Source of the DNA: Marinobacter aromaticivorans
GTDB taxonomy: Bacteria; Pseudomonadota; Gammaproteobacteria; Pseudomonadales; Oleiphilaceae
Assembly: GCF_002806975.1 (NCBI RefSeq)
Contig: NZ_NIHD01000008.1
Coordinates: 1-64,000 of the forward strand
Length of the DNA: 64,000 bases
Reading direction: 5' to 3'
The notes beneath the pieces were generated by a model that saw only the letters and a program-made list of their open reading frames with translations, made no database searches and was not told the DNA's origin. The number at the start of each line of letters is the position of its first letter. Position 1 is the stretch's first letter. Shown one piece after another: positions 55,110 through 63,729 of the stretch. The position numbers and the translations under genes were made by a program.

Positions 55110-56686
55110 AAATCGGTTACCTGATACTTCAAACACTTGTGGGCCAGGGTGCGCTTGGGTAGTCCCAGACTCTCGGCAGCCTGGGCGCGGTTGCCGCCGT
55201 ACTGGTGCAAACGCTCCCGGATAACCGCGGCTTCAAAGGCCTGAGCGGCGGCTTTGAGGTCGCGGATTTCCCCGGTACCGGGCACGGAGGCTATGCCCGG
55301 GCTTTGAATCTCGCCACCATAGGTCTCCGAAACGCAGGGATCGGTATACAGGTCGGTGAGTTGCAGCATTTCCGGCTGAATGTCATCCCCTGCCGGGGTC
55401 TGCAAGCATGCCAATTCAATGATGTTGCGCAACTCCCGGGCGTTACCGGGAAAATCGTAAGTTGCCAGCACTTTCAAGGCGTGGCTGCTGATGCCCAGAG
55501 GCCCGGCACCTTCACGCTCGGTATACAGGCGGATAAAGTGACGGCTGAGGGCTTCCAGATCATCCAGGCGTTCCCGCAGCGGCAATATCTGCAGTGGGAA
55601 CTGGCTCAGGCGGTAGAACAGGTCCCGGCGGAAGCTGCCGTCCTCTATGCTTTGGCGCAGGGGTTGGTGGGTAGCCGCGACCAGCCGGAAATCGGAGTGC
55701 TGTTCCTTTTGTGCGCCAAGGGGCCGGAACTGACGGCTTTCCAGAACCCGCAAGAGTTTGGATTGCAGCGCCATGGGCATGTCGCCAATTTCGTCCAGAA
55801 ACAGGGTGCCGCCATTGGCCTGGGCCAGAAGCCCCTCTTTGGCCTGATCGGCACCGGAGAAGGCGCCTTTGGTGTGGCCGAAGAGTTCGCTCTCCAGCAG
55901 GCTGTCCGGTATGGCGGCGCAGTTGACCACCACTAGGGGGCCGTCGGCGCGGTCGGATAGTTCGTGGATGCCTCTGGCCACGACGTCTTTGCCACAGCCG
56001 GTTTCGCCCTGAACCAGCACGGATAACTGGCTGCTGGCTGCGCGCACTACCTGGGCACGCAGGCGGGTCATGGCTTCGGAGGGGCCGACCAGTGTTTGCG
56101 CCAGGTTTTCGCTGCGCTTGCGGAGGGTTTCGGCGTCGTGCAGGTCGTCCAGAGAGCGTTTTAGCAGGCGGCGTTGCCACACCTGGTCACGGCTTTGCAG
56201 CTGGGCGATCCATTGGTGGGTGAGCAACTGCAGGAGGCCGCGGTACAGGGGTTGGGCGGTTATGCCGTTCCAGTCGGATTCGTCGCGGCAGAGGATGAGT
56301 ATGCCCAGGGTTCGGCCGTCGTCGCCTTTTAGGGGTTCGAGCCACAGGGATTTGGGGCGGTCGCTGGCTTCCATGAGGCTTTGGAAGCCAGGGTGATCGA
56401 GGCGGTAGCTTGCGGCCCGTGTGAGTTCGCGGGCTTTGCCGGTTTGCAGCAGGTGGGCGAAGGGGTGGCTGAAGTCGCCGCAGTCGAATTCGCCGGTTTC
56501 AGCCAGGTCGCTGCAGTGCAGTGTGCGGCCGCTGAGGTCGAGTTCGAGTGCCCAGCAGCGGGTAAGGCCGAAGGTGTTTTCCAGCTGCGTTGTGGCGGTT
56601 TTCAGCAAATCCGGCAATGTGGTTTGGCGTGTCAGTGCGACTGCCAGCTCTATGCCGGTGTGCAGTTCCATCTGCATCCGTCCCAT
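55106..56686 (-). CDS. vasH: Sigma-54-dependent T6SS transcription activator VasH
   Basis: 526 residues. N-terminal GAF-like regulatory domain (about 1-190), AAA+ central domain with Walker A 'GETGCGKDVVARG', 'GAFSGADQAKEG' (sigma-54-contacting GAFTGA loop, with T replaced by S), Walker B 'GTLFLDEIGDMP', and C-terminal Fis-type HTH 'NRAQAAESLGLPKRTLAHK'. In V. cholerae VasH turns on hcp operons with sigma-54. The target promoters (hcp, vgrG) are not in this window. Preceded by a 299-base gap with palindromic repeats. Confidence 0.93.
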   Translation of the reverse strand: MGRMQMELHTGIELAVALTRQTTLPDLLKTATTQLENTFGLTRCWALELDLSGRTLHCSDLAETGEFDCGDFSHPFAHLLQTGKARELTRAASYRLDHPGFQSLMEASDRPKSLWLEPLKGDDGRTLGILILCRDESDWNGITAQPLYRGLLQLLTHQWIAQLQSRDQVWQRRLLKRSLDDLHDAETLRKRSENLAQTLVGPSEAMTRLRAQVVRAASSQLSVLVQGETGCGKDVVARGIHELSDRADGPLVVVNCAAIPDSLLESELFGHTKGAFSGADQAKEGLLAQANGGTLFLDEIGDMPMALQSKLLRVLESRQFRPLGAQKEQHSDFRLVAATHQPLRQSIEDGSFRRDLFYRLSQFPLQILPLRERLDDLEALSRHFIRLYTEREGAGPLGISSHALKVLATYDFPGNARELRNIIELACLQTPAGDDIQPEMLQLTDLYTDPCVSETYGGEIQSPGIASVPGTGEIRDLKAAAQAFEAAVIRERLHQYGGNRAQAAESLGLPKRTLAHKCLKYQVTDL

Positions 56687-56744
56687 TTTTCTTTTCCCTT
56701 ATATTCCTGTTATCCGGCCTTGTTCTGGCCCGGTCGCACAGCGT

Positions 56745-56855
56745 GGGGCTTGGCTTTCCAGAATGTGCTTTGACTGCCGCTCAGCAAGCGGATTGGCTTC
56801 CCGAAACACGCTGTGAATACATCCTTGTACGCTTGGCTCTTGTTTACCGCCCGCA
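56745..56855. repeat. Decayed partial copies of the palindromic element (C1)
   Basis: Going left to right: an arm-like piece GGCTTGGCTTTCCAGAA near 56748-56765; then CGGATTGGCTTCCCGAAAC ending at 56807, followed by a half-core CGCTGTGAATACATCC (from 56809) and TTGTACGCTTGGCTC. The 3' half of that core and its right arm are missing or strongly altered. These fragments directly precede intact copy C2, so the array looks like successive insertions or tandem duplications with decay. Confidence 0.7.
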
Positions 56856-56960
56856 CACCACGGGGTTGAGCTTTCCAAAACACGCCGTGAATACGTCCCT
56901 GTAGGCTCCGCTCCGCCATCCATGGCTCCGCAGGGTTTTGGAAAGCTCAACCCCGCGGTG
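56856..56960. repeat. Variable-arm palindromic element, copy C2
   Basis: Arms 56856-56881 and 56935-56960 are 26-nt inverted repeats with one mismatch (CACCACGGGGTTGAGC... / ...GCTCAACCCCGCGGTG) around a 53-nt core (56882-56934) in the same orientation as copy A, containing GCTCCGCCATCCATGGCTCC. The last arm ends 26 bases before the tssH stop region. It therefore lies in the T6SS cluster between tssH and vasH. Confidence 0.93.
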
Positions 56961-56985
56961 CGCTACGATTCAGGAAGCCTTCACG

Positions 56986-59640
56986 TTAAGCTACGATTCC
57001 AGTAAATTTGTTCTCTGAAACCCCAAGGGTTACCTGTGTTACCGGCTCTTTCGCCGCCAGCTTCTCCAGCAACGCCAACGAGATCGGCGGCAACAGTTCA
57101 CCTTCAATGATCGATTCCAGCATGCGGGCACCGTTTTCGCTTCTGGTTGCGCGGCTGCGGATGGCTTCTACCAGGCCGTCTTCCATCACCACCTCTGTGT
57201 GGTAACGGTCGCGGATTTGCTGTGCCAGGCGTTCCAGTTTGTCGCCGACGATGCGGTTGAGGGTGTCTTCGCCCAACGGCAGGTAGGGTACGACTTCCAT
57301 TCGGGCCAGCAACGCGGGTTTGAAGAAGTCGGCCAGTTCCGGGTAGAGGGCTTCTTCGATGTTCTCCGGGTGTTCGGCGTGGTTGACGATGGTCTGGTAG
57401 CCGAGGTTGGAGGTGAGGAAGAAGACCACGTTTTTGCAGTCGATCAACCGGCCTTCGCCGTCTGCCAGTTCGCCTTTGTCGAAGGCCTGGTAGAAGAGGT
57501 TGAGGACTTCCGGGTGGGCTTTTTCGACTTCGTCGAGCAACACCACGGAGTAGGGTTTCTGGCGGATGGCTTCGGTGAGGATGCCGCCTTCGCCAAAGCC
57601 GACGTAGCCCGGAGGTGAGCCGATGAGGCGGGAGACTGTGTGTTTCTCCTGGTACTCGGACATGTTGATGGTGGTGAGGAACTGGCGGCCGCCGTAGAGG
57701 AGTTCGGCCAGCTGTACCACGGTTTCGGTTTTACCCACGCCGCTGGGGCCCACCAGCAGGAAGGCGCCCATGGGACGGCCGGGGCGGCGGAGGTCGGCGC
57801 GGGCGGTGAGCAGGTGCTGGTGCAGGCAGTCGATGGCGGTGTTCTGGCCTTTGATGTGGGCCTGCAGGTACGCCGGCAAGTGGGTGATTTTTTCCAGTTC
57901 GTCGGTGGTCATGCTGTTGACGGGGATGCCTGTCCAGTCGGCGATGACTTCGGCAATCTGGCGGGCGTCTACACGGGTGTGCACCAGGGGTTCGTCGGCC
58001 TGGAGTTCTGCCAGCTCCTGTTCGAGGGCGGCGGCTTCGCTTTGCAGGTCGGGGTGTTCTTCCAGACCAGCCTGTTCCGGGCTGGCTTCGGTATCGGCGC
58101 CACCCTCTGCAGCGGATTCCTGTGCTTGAGCGGGGTTCAGCAACTGTTCGCGGATTTCCACCAGGCGGGCGACCATGTCGCGCTGGGTGTTCCAGCTTTC
58201 TTCCAGTTCAGCGGCCTGTGCGTTCAGTTCCGCAATGCGTTGCTCCAGCTCGGCTTCCCGGTCGGTGTCGACGCTCTGGCCAAGGGTGTGTTCACGGTTC
58301 AGCAGTTCCTGCTCCATGGAGAGCTGGTGCAGTTCGCTGCGCACGTGGCTGAGCTGGCGCGGTGGCGTGCTCAGGTTGAGGCTGACCCGGGCGCAGGCTG
58401 TGTCCAGTACGTCTATGGCTTTGTCCGGGAGCTGTCGGCCTGCCAGATAGCGGGCGGACATTTCGGAGGCGGCTTTCAGGGCGCTGTCGGCGATGAGTAC
58501 CTGATGGGCTTTTTCATACAGGGTGCGCAGGCCACGGAGAATGTGTACCGCTTGTGCCGGGCTGGGTTCGTCCAGTGCTACCGGCTGGAAGCGGCGGCTG
58601 AGGGCCGGGTCTTTTTCGAAATATTTTTTGTATTCGCGCCATGTAGTTGCGGCGATGGTGCGCAGTTCACCACGGGCCAGTGCAGGTTTGAGCAGGTTGG
58701 CGGCGTCGGAGCCGCCTTCGCTGTTGCCGGCACCAATCAGGGTATGGGCTTCGTCGATGAACAGAATAATGGGCGTGGTTGAGGCTTTGACCGCTTCGAT
58801 CACGCCTTTGAGGCGCTTTTCAAACTCGCCTTTTACCGAGGCGCCAGCCTGCAGGGCACCCATGTCGAGGGTCCAGAGTTCAACGGTTTGCAGGCGCTCC
58901 GGCACTTCGCCGTTGACGATGCGCAGGGCCAGGCCTTCCACAATGGCGCTTTTGCCCACACCAGCATCGCCCACCACGATGGGGTTGTTCTTGCGGCGGC
59001 GGCAGAGAATATCAATCATCTGGTCGATTTCGGGATCGCGGCACACCACCGGGTCCAGCTTTCCGGCACGGGCCAGCGCAGTAAAATCGGTGGCGTAGCG
59101 TTTGAGCGGATCCATATCCGCCTCGGCCTGGGGGGCGCCGGCTTCGCCTTGCGCCATTTCCGGGCGTTCGGTGGAGCCTGCCGTCATGGTGTCGAACTGG
59201 CGGCGCAGTTGTTCCCGGTTGATGTCCCGGAGTTGCTGGCTCACCTGGGGCATAAGGTAGCGGTCGGCGTTCATCAGCAAGGCCAGGAAGATGGCGCCGG
59301 AGCGCAAGTTCCGATGCCCCAGCTCGGTGGAGGCCAATAGCCAGGCGTCCTGCAGCAGGTCGATCAGCAGCGGCGAAAAGGACGGATACGGCTCCGCCGT
59401 TTGCAGCTCGCCGTTCAGGCTTTCACCCACAATGGGCTGGAATTCCTGATGGTTGATACCCGCCTGCTCAAGAATCTGGCGCACGTCGGAAAACGGCGTT
59501 TCCAGCAATTTAAACAGCAGGTGGGCCGGGGTGATTTCCGCACCCTGGCGGCTGATGCAAAGGGCCGCAGAGGCTTCCAGTCCATTTCGGCAAATGTCGT
59601 TGAGGCGCCCGATGAGCGCTGGCAGTTCTACCCGAATCAC
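56986..59640 (-). CDS. tssH: Type VI secretion ATPase TssH (ClpV)
   Basis: 884 residues from GTG 59640, which has AAGGA eight bases upstream; an in-frame ATG 15 codons earlier lies inside tssL and lacks a ribosome site. AAA+ disaggregase that recycles the contracted TssB/C sheath. N-domain about 1-155 (sheath recognition), NBD1 with 'GDAGVGKSAIVEG' and 'ILFIDEAHTLIG', a coiled-coil middle region (about 405-520, Glu/Gln-rich, longer acidic stretch than usual near 'EGGADTEASPEQAG'), NBD2 with 'GPSGVGKTETV' and 'VVLLDEVEKAHPE'. All nucleotide motifs intact. Confidence 0.96.
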   Translation of the reverse strand: MIRVELPALIGRLNDICRNGLEASAALCISRQGAEITPAHLLFKLLETPFSDVRQILEQAGINHQEFQPIVGESLNGELQTAEPYPSFSPLLIDLLQDAWLLASTELGHRNLRSGAIFLALLMNADRYLMPQVSQQLRDINREQLRRQFDTMTAGSTERPEMAQGEAGAPQAEADMDPLKRYATDFTALARAGKLDPVVCRDPEIDQMIDILCRRRKNNPIVVGDAGVGKSAIVEGLALRIVNGEVPERLQTVELWTLDMGALQAGASVKGEFEKRLKGVIEAVKASTTPIILFIDEAHTLIGAGNSEGGSDAANLLKPALARGELRTIAATTWREYKKYFEKDPALSRRFQPVALDEPSPAQAVHILRGLRTLYEKAHQVLIADSALKAASEMSARYLAGRQLPDKAIDVLDTACARVSLNLSTPPRQLSHVRSELHQLSMEQELLNREHTLGQSVDTDREAELEQRIAELNAQAAELEESWNTQRDMVARLVEIREQLLNPAQAQESAAEGGADTEASPEQAGLEEHPDLQSEAAALEQELAELQADEPLVHTRVDARQIAEVIADWTGIPVNSMTTDELEKITHLPAYLQAHIKGQNTAIDCLHQHLLTARADLRRPGRPMGAFLLVGPSGVGKTETVVQLAELLYGGRQFLTTINMSEYQEKHTVSRLIGSPPGYVGFGEGGILTEAIRQKPYSVVLLDEVEKAHPEVLNLFYQAFDKGELADGEGRLIDCKNVVFFLTSNLGYQTIVNHAEHPENIEEALYPELADFFKPALLARMEVVPYLPLGEDTLNRIVGDKLERLAQQIRDRYHTEVVMEDGLVEAIRSRATRSENGARMLESIIEGELLPPISLALLEKLAAKEPVTQVTLGVSENKFTGIVA

Positions 59641-59650
59641 AGTGATATCC

Positions 59651-60478
59651 TTATTTCGGTAGTTGTTCCAATACGCTGAGCACATCCCTGATGCGTTCTT
59701 CCAGCGCTATGTTGTATAAGCTATATATTCCCACCATGGCCGCGGCGAACAGCCCGGCAATTCCCCAGATCGGCAGGCCACTGCGTAACCGGTTGCGGGC
59801 CGGGGTTACGTTGATCTGCGCGTCTGCCAGAGGCTCGGGGTCCGTATCCTCTTTCAGCGACTGCAGCTGTTCATGGAGCCCGCGCACAATCTGTTCATAC
59901 TCATCACGGCCGTTTTCCATCACCTTGTAGCGGCCTTCAAAACCCAGGCACAGGCACAGGTAGATAAACCCGAGCATGTCCTTGTAGCGCGCCGGCTCCT
60001 GCTCCATGCGGGCAAGGATGGCGAAGACCTTCTCCCCACCCCAGGTTTCGTTGTGAAAGCGCGACAGCAACGAGTGCTGCGACCAGACGCTGTGGGCGCC
60101 CCAGTCTGTACCCAGCACCGCTTCATCAATGAAAGCGCACAGCACATACCGGTAGGCGACCACGGTGGGGCGTTCGTAGCCCTGCTCGATCAGCTCGCGA
60201 TCTATGGCCGCCACTTCGTCCGCCACCTGCTGGTAGAGGCTTTCAACAGCGCGATAATCCGCCAGCCTGCGAATGCGGATCACCAGCCCGAGCAAGGGGG
60301 TGGCGGCATCGGTCAGGCGGTTGTCTTCCAGCCCCCGGAGCTGGAACTGGTCATTGCCGAAGTCGCTGCCGGAGGCGCCGTTGGGCGGCTGCTCATCGGC
60401 AAACAACAGATCACTGAATGCACTGCCGCCGGACTGCCTGCTGCCATTGGGTAAATCCATTACCTGTGCATTTGTCAT
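59651..60478 (-). CDS. tssL: Type VI secretion protein TssL (DotU/IcmH)
   Basis: 275 residues. Cytoplasmic helical DotU domain (about 50-220; 'YVLCAFIDEAVLGTDWG', 'FLYLCLCLGFEGRY'-like segment) then a single C-terminal TM ('IWGIAGLFAAAMVGIYSLY', about 240-258) and a short periplasmic tail. Part of the TssJ-TssL-TssM membrane complex. AGGAG upstream of ATG 60478 overlaps the tssK stop. No OmpA-type peptidoglycan-binding extension is present, so wall anchoring must come from elsewhere. Confidence 0.95.
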   Translation of the reverse strand: MTNAQVMDLPNGSRQSGGSAFSDLLFADEQPPNGASGSDFGNDQFQLRGLEDNRLTDAATPLLGLVIRIRRLADYRAVESLYQQVADEVAAIDRELIEQGYERPTVVAYRYVLCAFIDEAVLGTDWGAHSVWSQHSLLSRFHNETWGGEKVFAILARMEQEPARYKDMLGFIYLCLCLGFEGRYKVMENGRDEYEQIVRGLHEQLQSLKEDTDPEPLADAQINVTPARNRLRSGLPIWGIAGLFAAAMVGIYSLYNIALEERIRDVLSVLEQLPK

Positions 60479-60481
60479 AAA

Positions 60482-61816
60482 TTAGCTCCTGATTGCCCAG
60501 AACTGCATTTCCAGACCCGGGAAACTGCCCGCCACGTGGAAGGCGAAACCGCTGGCGTTGTCGAGCATCTGCCAGGCCTGGCTTTGGTCGTCCAGCCGGA
60601 AGTACACAAACCCGGCGTGATACGGCAACTGCCTTGGTGCCACCGGCAGTGCCGACAGTGGAATGCCCGGCAACTGCAGGCTGATGAGATCGCGGATTTT
60701 TTCCACCGAGGCCACCTTGCACTGCTGGGTGAACTGCTTGCGCAGATCGTCCAGGGGCATGTCGGCCTTCACCGCCAGAATGAATTCGGCCCCACTGATC
60801 AGCTGACCGTCCTGAACCGGCGCTACCGTTAGGCCGTACTGGCGTTGCTGCAGCTGGATAGCCAGAGCGCGGGGCTCCAGTACCGTGCTGAGGGATTGCC
60901 GCAACACCTGCATCAGCGGGGTAAAACAGTCTTCCGGCAGATCGTGATCGTAGGCCGGGTATTCCCGGGGCAGACGTCCTTCGTCGGTAAAAGTCACCAG
61001 CTCCCCACAAAGCTCAAGCAGGGCTTCAAACAAACGCTCCGGGTGCAGTTGGCGCAAACGGGCCAGGTGCATGAACCTCGGGTGTGCCCGGTTAAGCATC
61101 TGCAGCAGCATGAAATCCGCCACATCGGCAACACCACCCTGCCCGGGCGCGCCCACACGTTCTGCAATATTCCGTGCACGTTCCCGCATCAAGCCGGCCA
61201 TTTCGCCAACAAAACGCTGCAACCTTGGTGCTGAGCGAACGCTGAGCATGGTCGGCATAAAGTTCGGATCCATCACCAGGCTGCCATCCGGGCGTTTTTC
61301 CAGAATCCGACCAATGGCCAGGGCCGCGTAGGCGCTTCGGTCGTCCCGCTCCAGCATCAAACGCGGCGCTACCCGGGCCACATCTATGCTGTGGGCATCG
61401 CCGTCAATGGAATGCAGGTCGCGGATTTCTGCACTCTCGGCCCGGAACCGTCCGGCCACTGGTGCATCCGGCCATTCCACTTCGGCCAGGCTATCGCTAC
61501 CCAGGGGCAGGGCCAGATACACCACCTGGTTGGCCACCGAGGCATCGGCGATTTCCAGGGGCTCCGGCATCACATCATCCTGGGGCAGGTTGAAGCGGGT
61601 GCCATCGGGGAACAGACCACTGGCCCGCACCAGGCCCACGCGCCCGAAGCTCAGGTATTCCGCGTTGAGTTCCAGATCACTGAACCCGTACAGGTAATCC
61701 GAAACCGCCAGTGAACGCTCATTGATCTGGTGTTCCAGGTACCGCTGCTGCTGCTGGAAGTGCTGGGGTTTGATAAACAGGCCATCACTCCAGACCACTC
61801 GATTTGTAACTGCCAT
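60482..61816 (-). CDS. tssK: Type VI secretion baseplate protein TssK
   Basis: 444 residues from ATG 61816, whose first base is shared with the tssJ stop (TGATG). The N-terminal 'VVWSDGLFIKPQHFQQQQRYLE' is diagnostic for TssK, the trimeric baseplate subunit that links the wedge to the TssL-TssM membrane complex. 'LMLERDDRSAYAALAIGRI' and the C-terminal 'GFAFHVAGSFPGLEMQFWAI' are conserved family stretches. Intact and full length. Confidence 0.95.
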   Translation of the reverse strand: MAVTNRVVWSDGLFIKPQHFQQQQRYLEHQINERSLAVSDYLYGFSDLELNAEYLSFGRVGLVRASGLFPDGTRFNLPQDDVMPEPLEIADASVANQVVYLALPLGSDSLAEVEWPDAPVAGRFRAESAEIRDLHSIDGDAHSIDVARVAPRLMLERDDRSAYAALAIGRILEKRPDGSLVMDPNFMPTMLSVRSAPRLQRFVGEMAGLMRERARNIAERVGAPGQGGVADVADFMLLQMLNRAHPRFMHLARLRQLHPERLFEALLELCGELVTFTDEGRLPREYPAYDHDLPEDCFTPLMQVLRQSLSTVLEPRALAIQLQQRQYGLTVAPVQDGQLISGAEFILAVKADMPLDDLRKQFTQQCKVASVEKIRDLISLQLPGIPLSALPVAPRQLPYHAGFVYFRLDDQSQAWQMLDNASGFAFHVAGSFPGLEMQFWAIRS

Positions 61817-62361
61817 CAGGTTTCTTCCGACCGCTTGAGTTGTACTTCCCTGTCCCGCAGGTTCACCAGCAGGTGGTAACGGCCACCCACAGGATCTACC
61901 CTGACCACTTTCTTCCACTGGGACAGGTTCGGGTAGGCGTAGAAGGCGATCACGCCGATAAACCTTGTGTCCTTGCTGATCTCGAATGGTTCCACAAACT
62001 TGAACTGGCCAGGTACCAGGGTGTAATCGCTGTGATCGATGTAGTTGCGGCCCAGGGAGCTCTTCAGGTTATTCAGCAACTGGTCAAAATCACCGGCCAT
62101 CAACAGGGAGCTGTCGCGCATTTCAATAATCTGAAAGGCAATCGGCGTCGGTGCCAGAGACTCATTCGGGTTTACACCCGGCTCGGCCACCATGGTGAGA
62201 TCCACCCGGCTGGGCAGGTCCTCGGCGTAGCCTACCGGAATATCCGGATCCCACAGCACCTTGGCAGTTTTCGTCACGGCGTGATAAGGCGTGCTGCATC
62301 CCGCGAGCACAAACACCATTGCCAGTGTCGCTGGCAGCAAGTTCCATTTGCAGGTTTTCAC
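61816..62361 (-). CDS. tssJ: Type VI secretion outer membrane lipoprotein TssJ
   Basis: 181 residues. Signal peptide with lipobox 'LAGCS' (Cys about 22) anchors it to the outer membrane. A beta-sandwich follows with 'SRVDLTMVAEPGVNPN' (about 50) and 'PIAFQIIEMRDSSLL', the pattern of TssJ/SciN. It binds the periplasmic end of TssM. ATG 62361 overlaps the tagH stop by 4 bases and tssK shares one base downstream, so all three are translated in series. Confidence 0.94.
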   Translation of the reverse strand: MKTCKWNLLPATLAMVFVLAGCSTPYHAVTKTAKVLWDPDIPVGYAEDLPSRVDLTMVAEPGVNPNESLAPTPIAFQIIEMRDSSLLMAGDFDQLLNNLKSSLGRNYIDHSDYTLVPGQFKFVEPFEISKDTRFIGVIAFYAYPNLSQWKKVVRVDPVGGRYHLLVNLRDREVQLKRSEET

Positions 62362-63710
62362 AGCAGATTCTCCCTTTGCAGTTGACGTAAATGCTGGTCG
62401 TAAGCCTGATCGAATACCTCCTGAAACAGGCGCTCAAAACCCTGCTGACGACTCGATTTCAATTCCTTGTAGTAATGCTGGTACATGTCCCAGGCCCAGC
62501 GACCTTCGTCTTCATTCTGTTGCAGACCGCGGCGATAGCCATGGAAGCGGCGCAACAGGGCTTCTGGTGAAAACGCATGGAGAATGGCTTCCAGCGCTTC
62601 GCTAATGGCCTCGCGGGTGGCCCGCTGGTGGTGATTCAGGCTCTGCAGACTTTCCTGCACCGCCGCAGGTGCCGACAAATGCACAGGGCTGCGCTGGCTG
62701 GCGAACAGGGTTTGCACGGTTTCTTCGTAGTTCCCGCCAAGACGTAAAGGGTTGTCTTCGATGGGCTGCAAGCGTGTGCGCAGGGCCTGATGCCGACTGT
62801 CTTCGCCCTGATGCAGGGCCAGCAAGCCTTCGATGGTGGCTTTCAGGGTCTGCCCGGCTTCTTCCAGAAACAGCTGCATGCCATCGCTGTCTGCAAAGTT
62901 GAGGCCGGTTTCCATGCCCTGCATCAGAGGGGTGGCACTGATGTGTTTGCGGCTTTGGTCATTGTGCTGAGCGTTGGTATCCCCAAGCCGCGGGTCCAGT
63001 GCACCGGTTTCGGTATGTGACATCCTGTCCTTCTCTCCTTTCCTTACCGGCAGCCCCATCGCCACGTCGCGATTCTCCCGGTATTCATCTGTTACGTCGG
63101 TTTCAGTGGCAAACCAGGCACGATCACTTGCCAAAAGTGCACTTTCTTCCTGATCCACACGTGCTGGCTCATCCTGCCAGTGCATCATGGGGTCGGCGCT
63201 GATGGTTTCTGCTTCTGCCGGCGCCAGGCCTTCCAGAGGTTCGGCTATGTGCATGTCGCTGTCACGGGCGGCCCCACGGACCAGTTCGCCTTGTGCCACA
63301 TCCACCAGCTTCCGGTCTTCTGCGGCCGACCGGTGTTCCAGCTCTTCATCACCGGCAAGCGCTGACAGCTCGCCGGCCACTAATTCTGCCCGTATGCGAT
63401 AGCGACCGATGCTGACCGTGTCGCCCTGATTCAGTCGGACCCTGCGGCCCCGCCCCACGGGCTGGGTCGCACTATTGATGTAGGTGCGGCCACTGCGATC
63501 AATCAGGCAGTAGCCGCCATCAAGAAACCGGATTTCCGCATGCCCCGGGACAGCACCGGTGCGATGGGCCGACAGTTGCCAGGTGTCGCTTTCAGCGGTG
63601 CCTATGGAGCCACCCCGGGTGCTGAAACTGTGCTCGATACCCGCACCGCTGCGCGTCGTGCCCGGGTTGGTGACTGTCAGCTTCAGTCTGGTTATCGGCT
63701 GCTCGTCCAT
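62358..63710 (-). CDS. tagH: Type VI secretion-associated FHA-domain protein TagH
   Basis: 450 residues. N-terminal FHA phosphothreonine-binding domain (about 20-105; 'GSIGTAESDTWQLSAH', 'YCLIDRSGRTYIN'), a low-complexity acidic middle (about 110-260), and a C-terminal conserved TagH region (about 270-450) typical of the T6SS family ('FHGYRRGLQQNEDEGRWAWD'). TagH can be a substrate or reader of the PpkA kinase in other systems, but no kinase/phosphatase pair is in this part of the cluster. AAGGA lies before the ATG. Fourth accessory gene in VCA0112-like position. Confidence 0.92.
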   Translation of the reverse strand: MDEQPITRLKLTVTNPGTTRSGAGIEHSFSTRGGSIGTAESDTWQLSAHRTGAVPGHAEIRFLDGGYCLIDRSGRTYINSATQPVGRGRRVRLNQGDTVSIGRYRIRAELVAGELSALAGDEELEHRSAAEDRKLVDVAQGELVRGAARDSDMHIAEPLEGLAPAEAETISADPMMHWQDEPARVDQEESALLASDRAWFATETDVTDEYRENRDVAMGLPVRKGEKDRMSHTETGALDPRLGDTNAQHNDQSRKHISATPLMQGMETGLNFADSDGMQLFLEEAGQTLKATIEGLLALHQGEDSRHQALRTRLQPIEDNPLRLGGNYEETVQTLFASQRSPVHLSAPAAVQESLQSLNHHQRATREAISEALEAILHAFSPEALLRRFHGYRRGLQQNEDEGRWAWDMYQHYYKELKSSRQQGFERLFQEVFDQAYDQHLRQLQRENLL

Positions 63711-63729
63711 GATTGGTTTCCTTATCCTG

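Noticed and set aside
56699..56950. Small leftward open frames with repeated 'FTACFGKP/ GVFWKAQP' text
   Set aside because: The repetition is the palindrome family read as protein; there is no independent sign of coding.
57640..58782. Open frames antisense to tssH
   Set aside because: Phe/Gly/Val-rich translation typical of the opposite strand of a Glu/Ala-rich coding region; no ribosome site.
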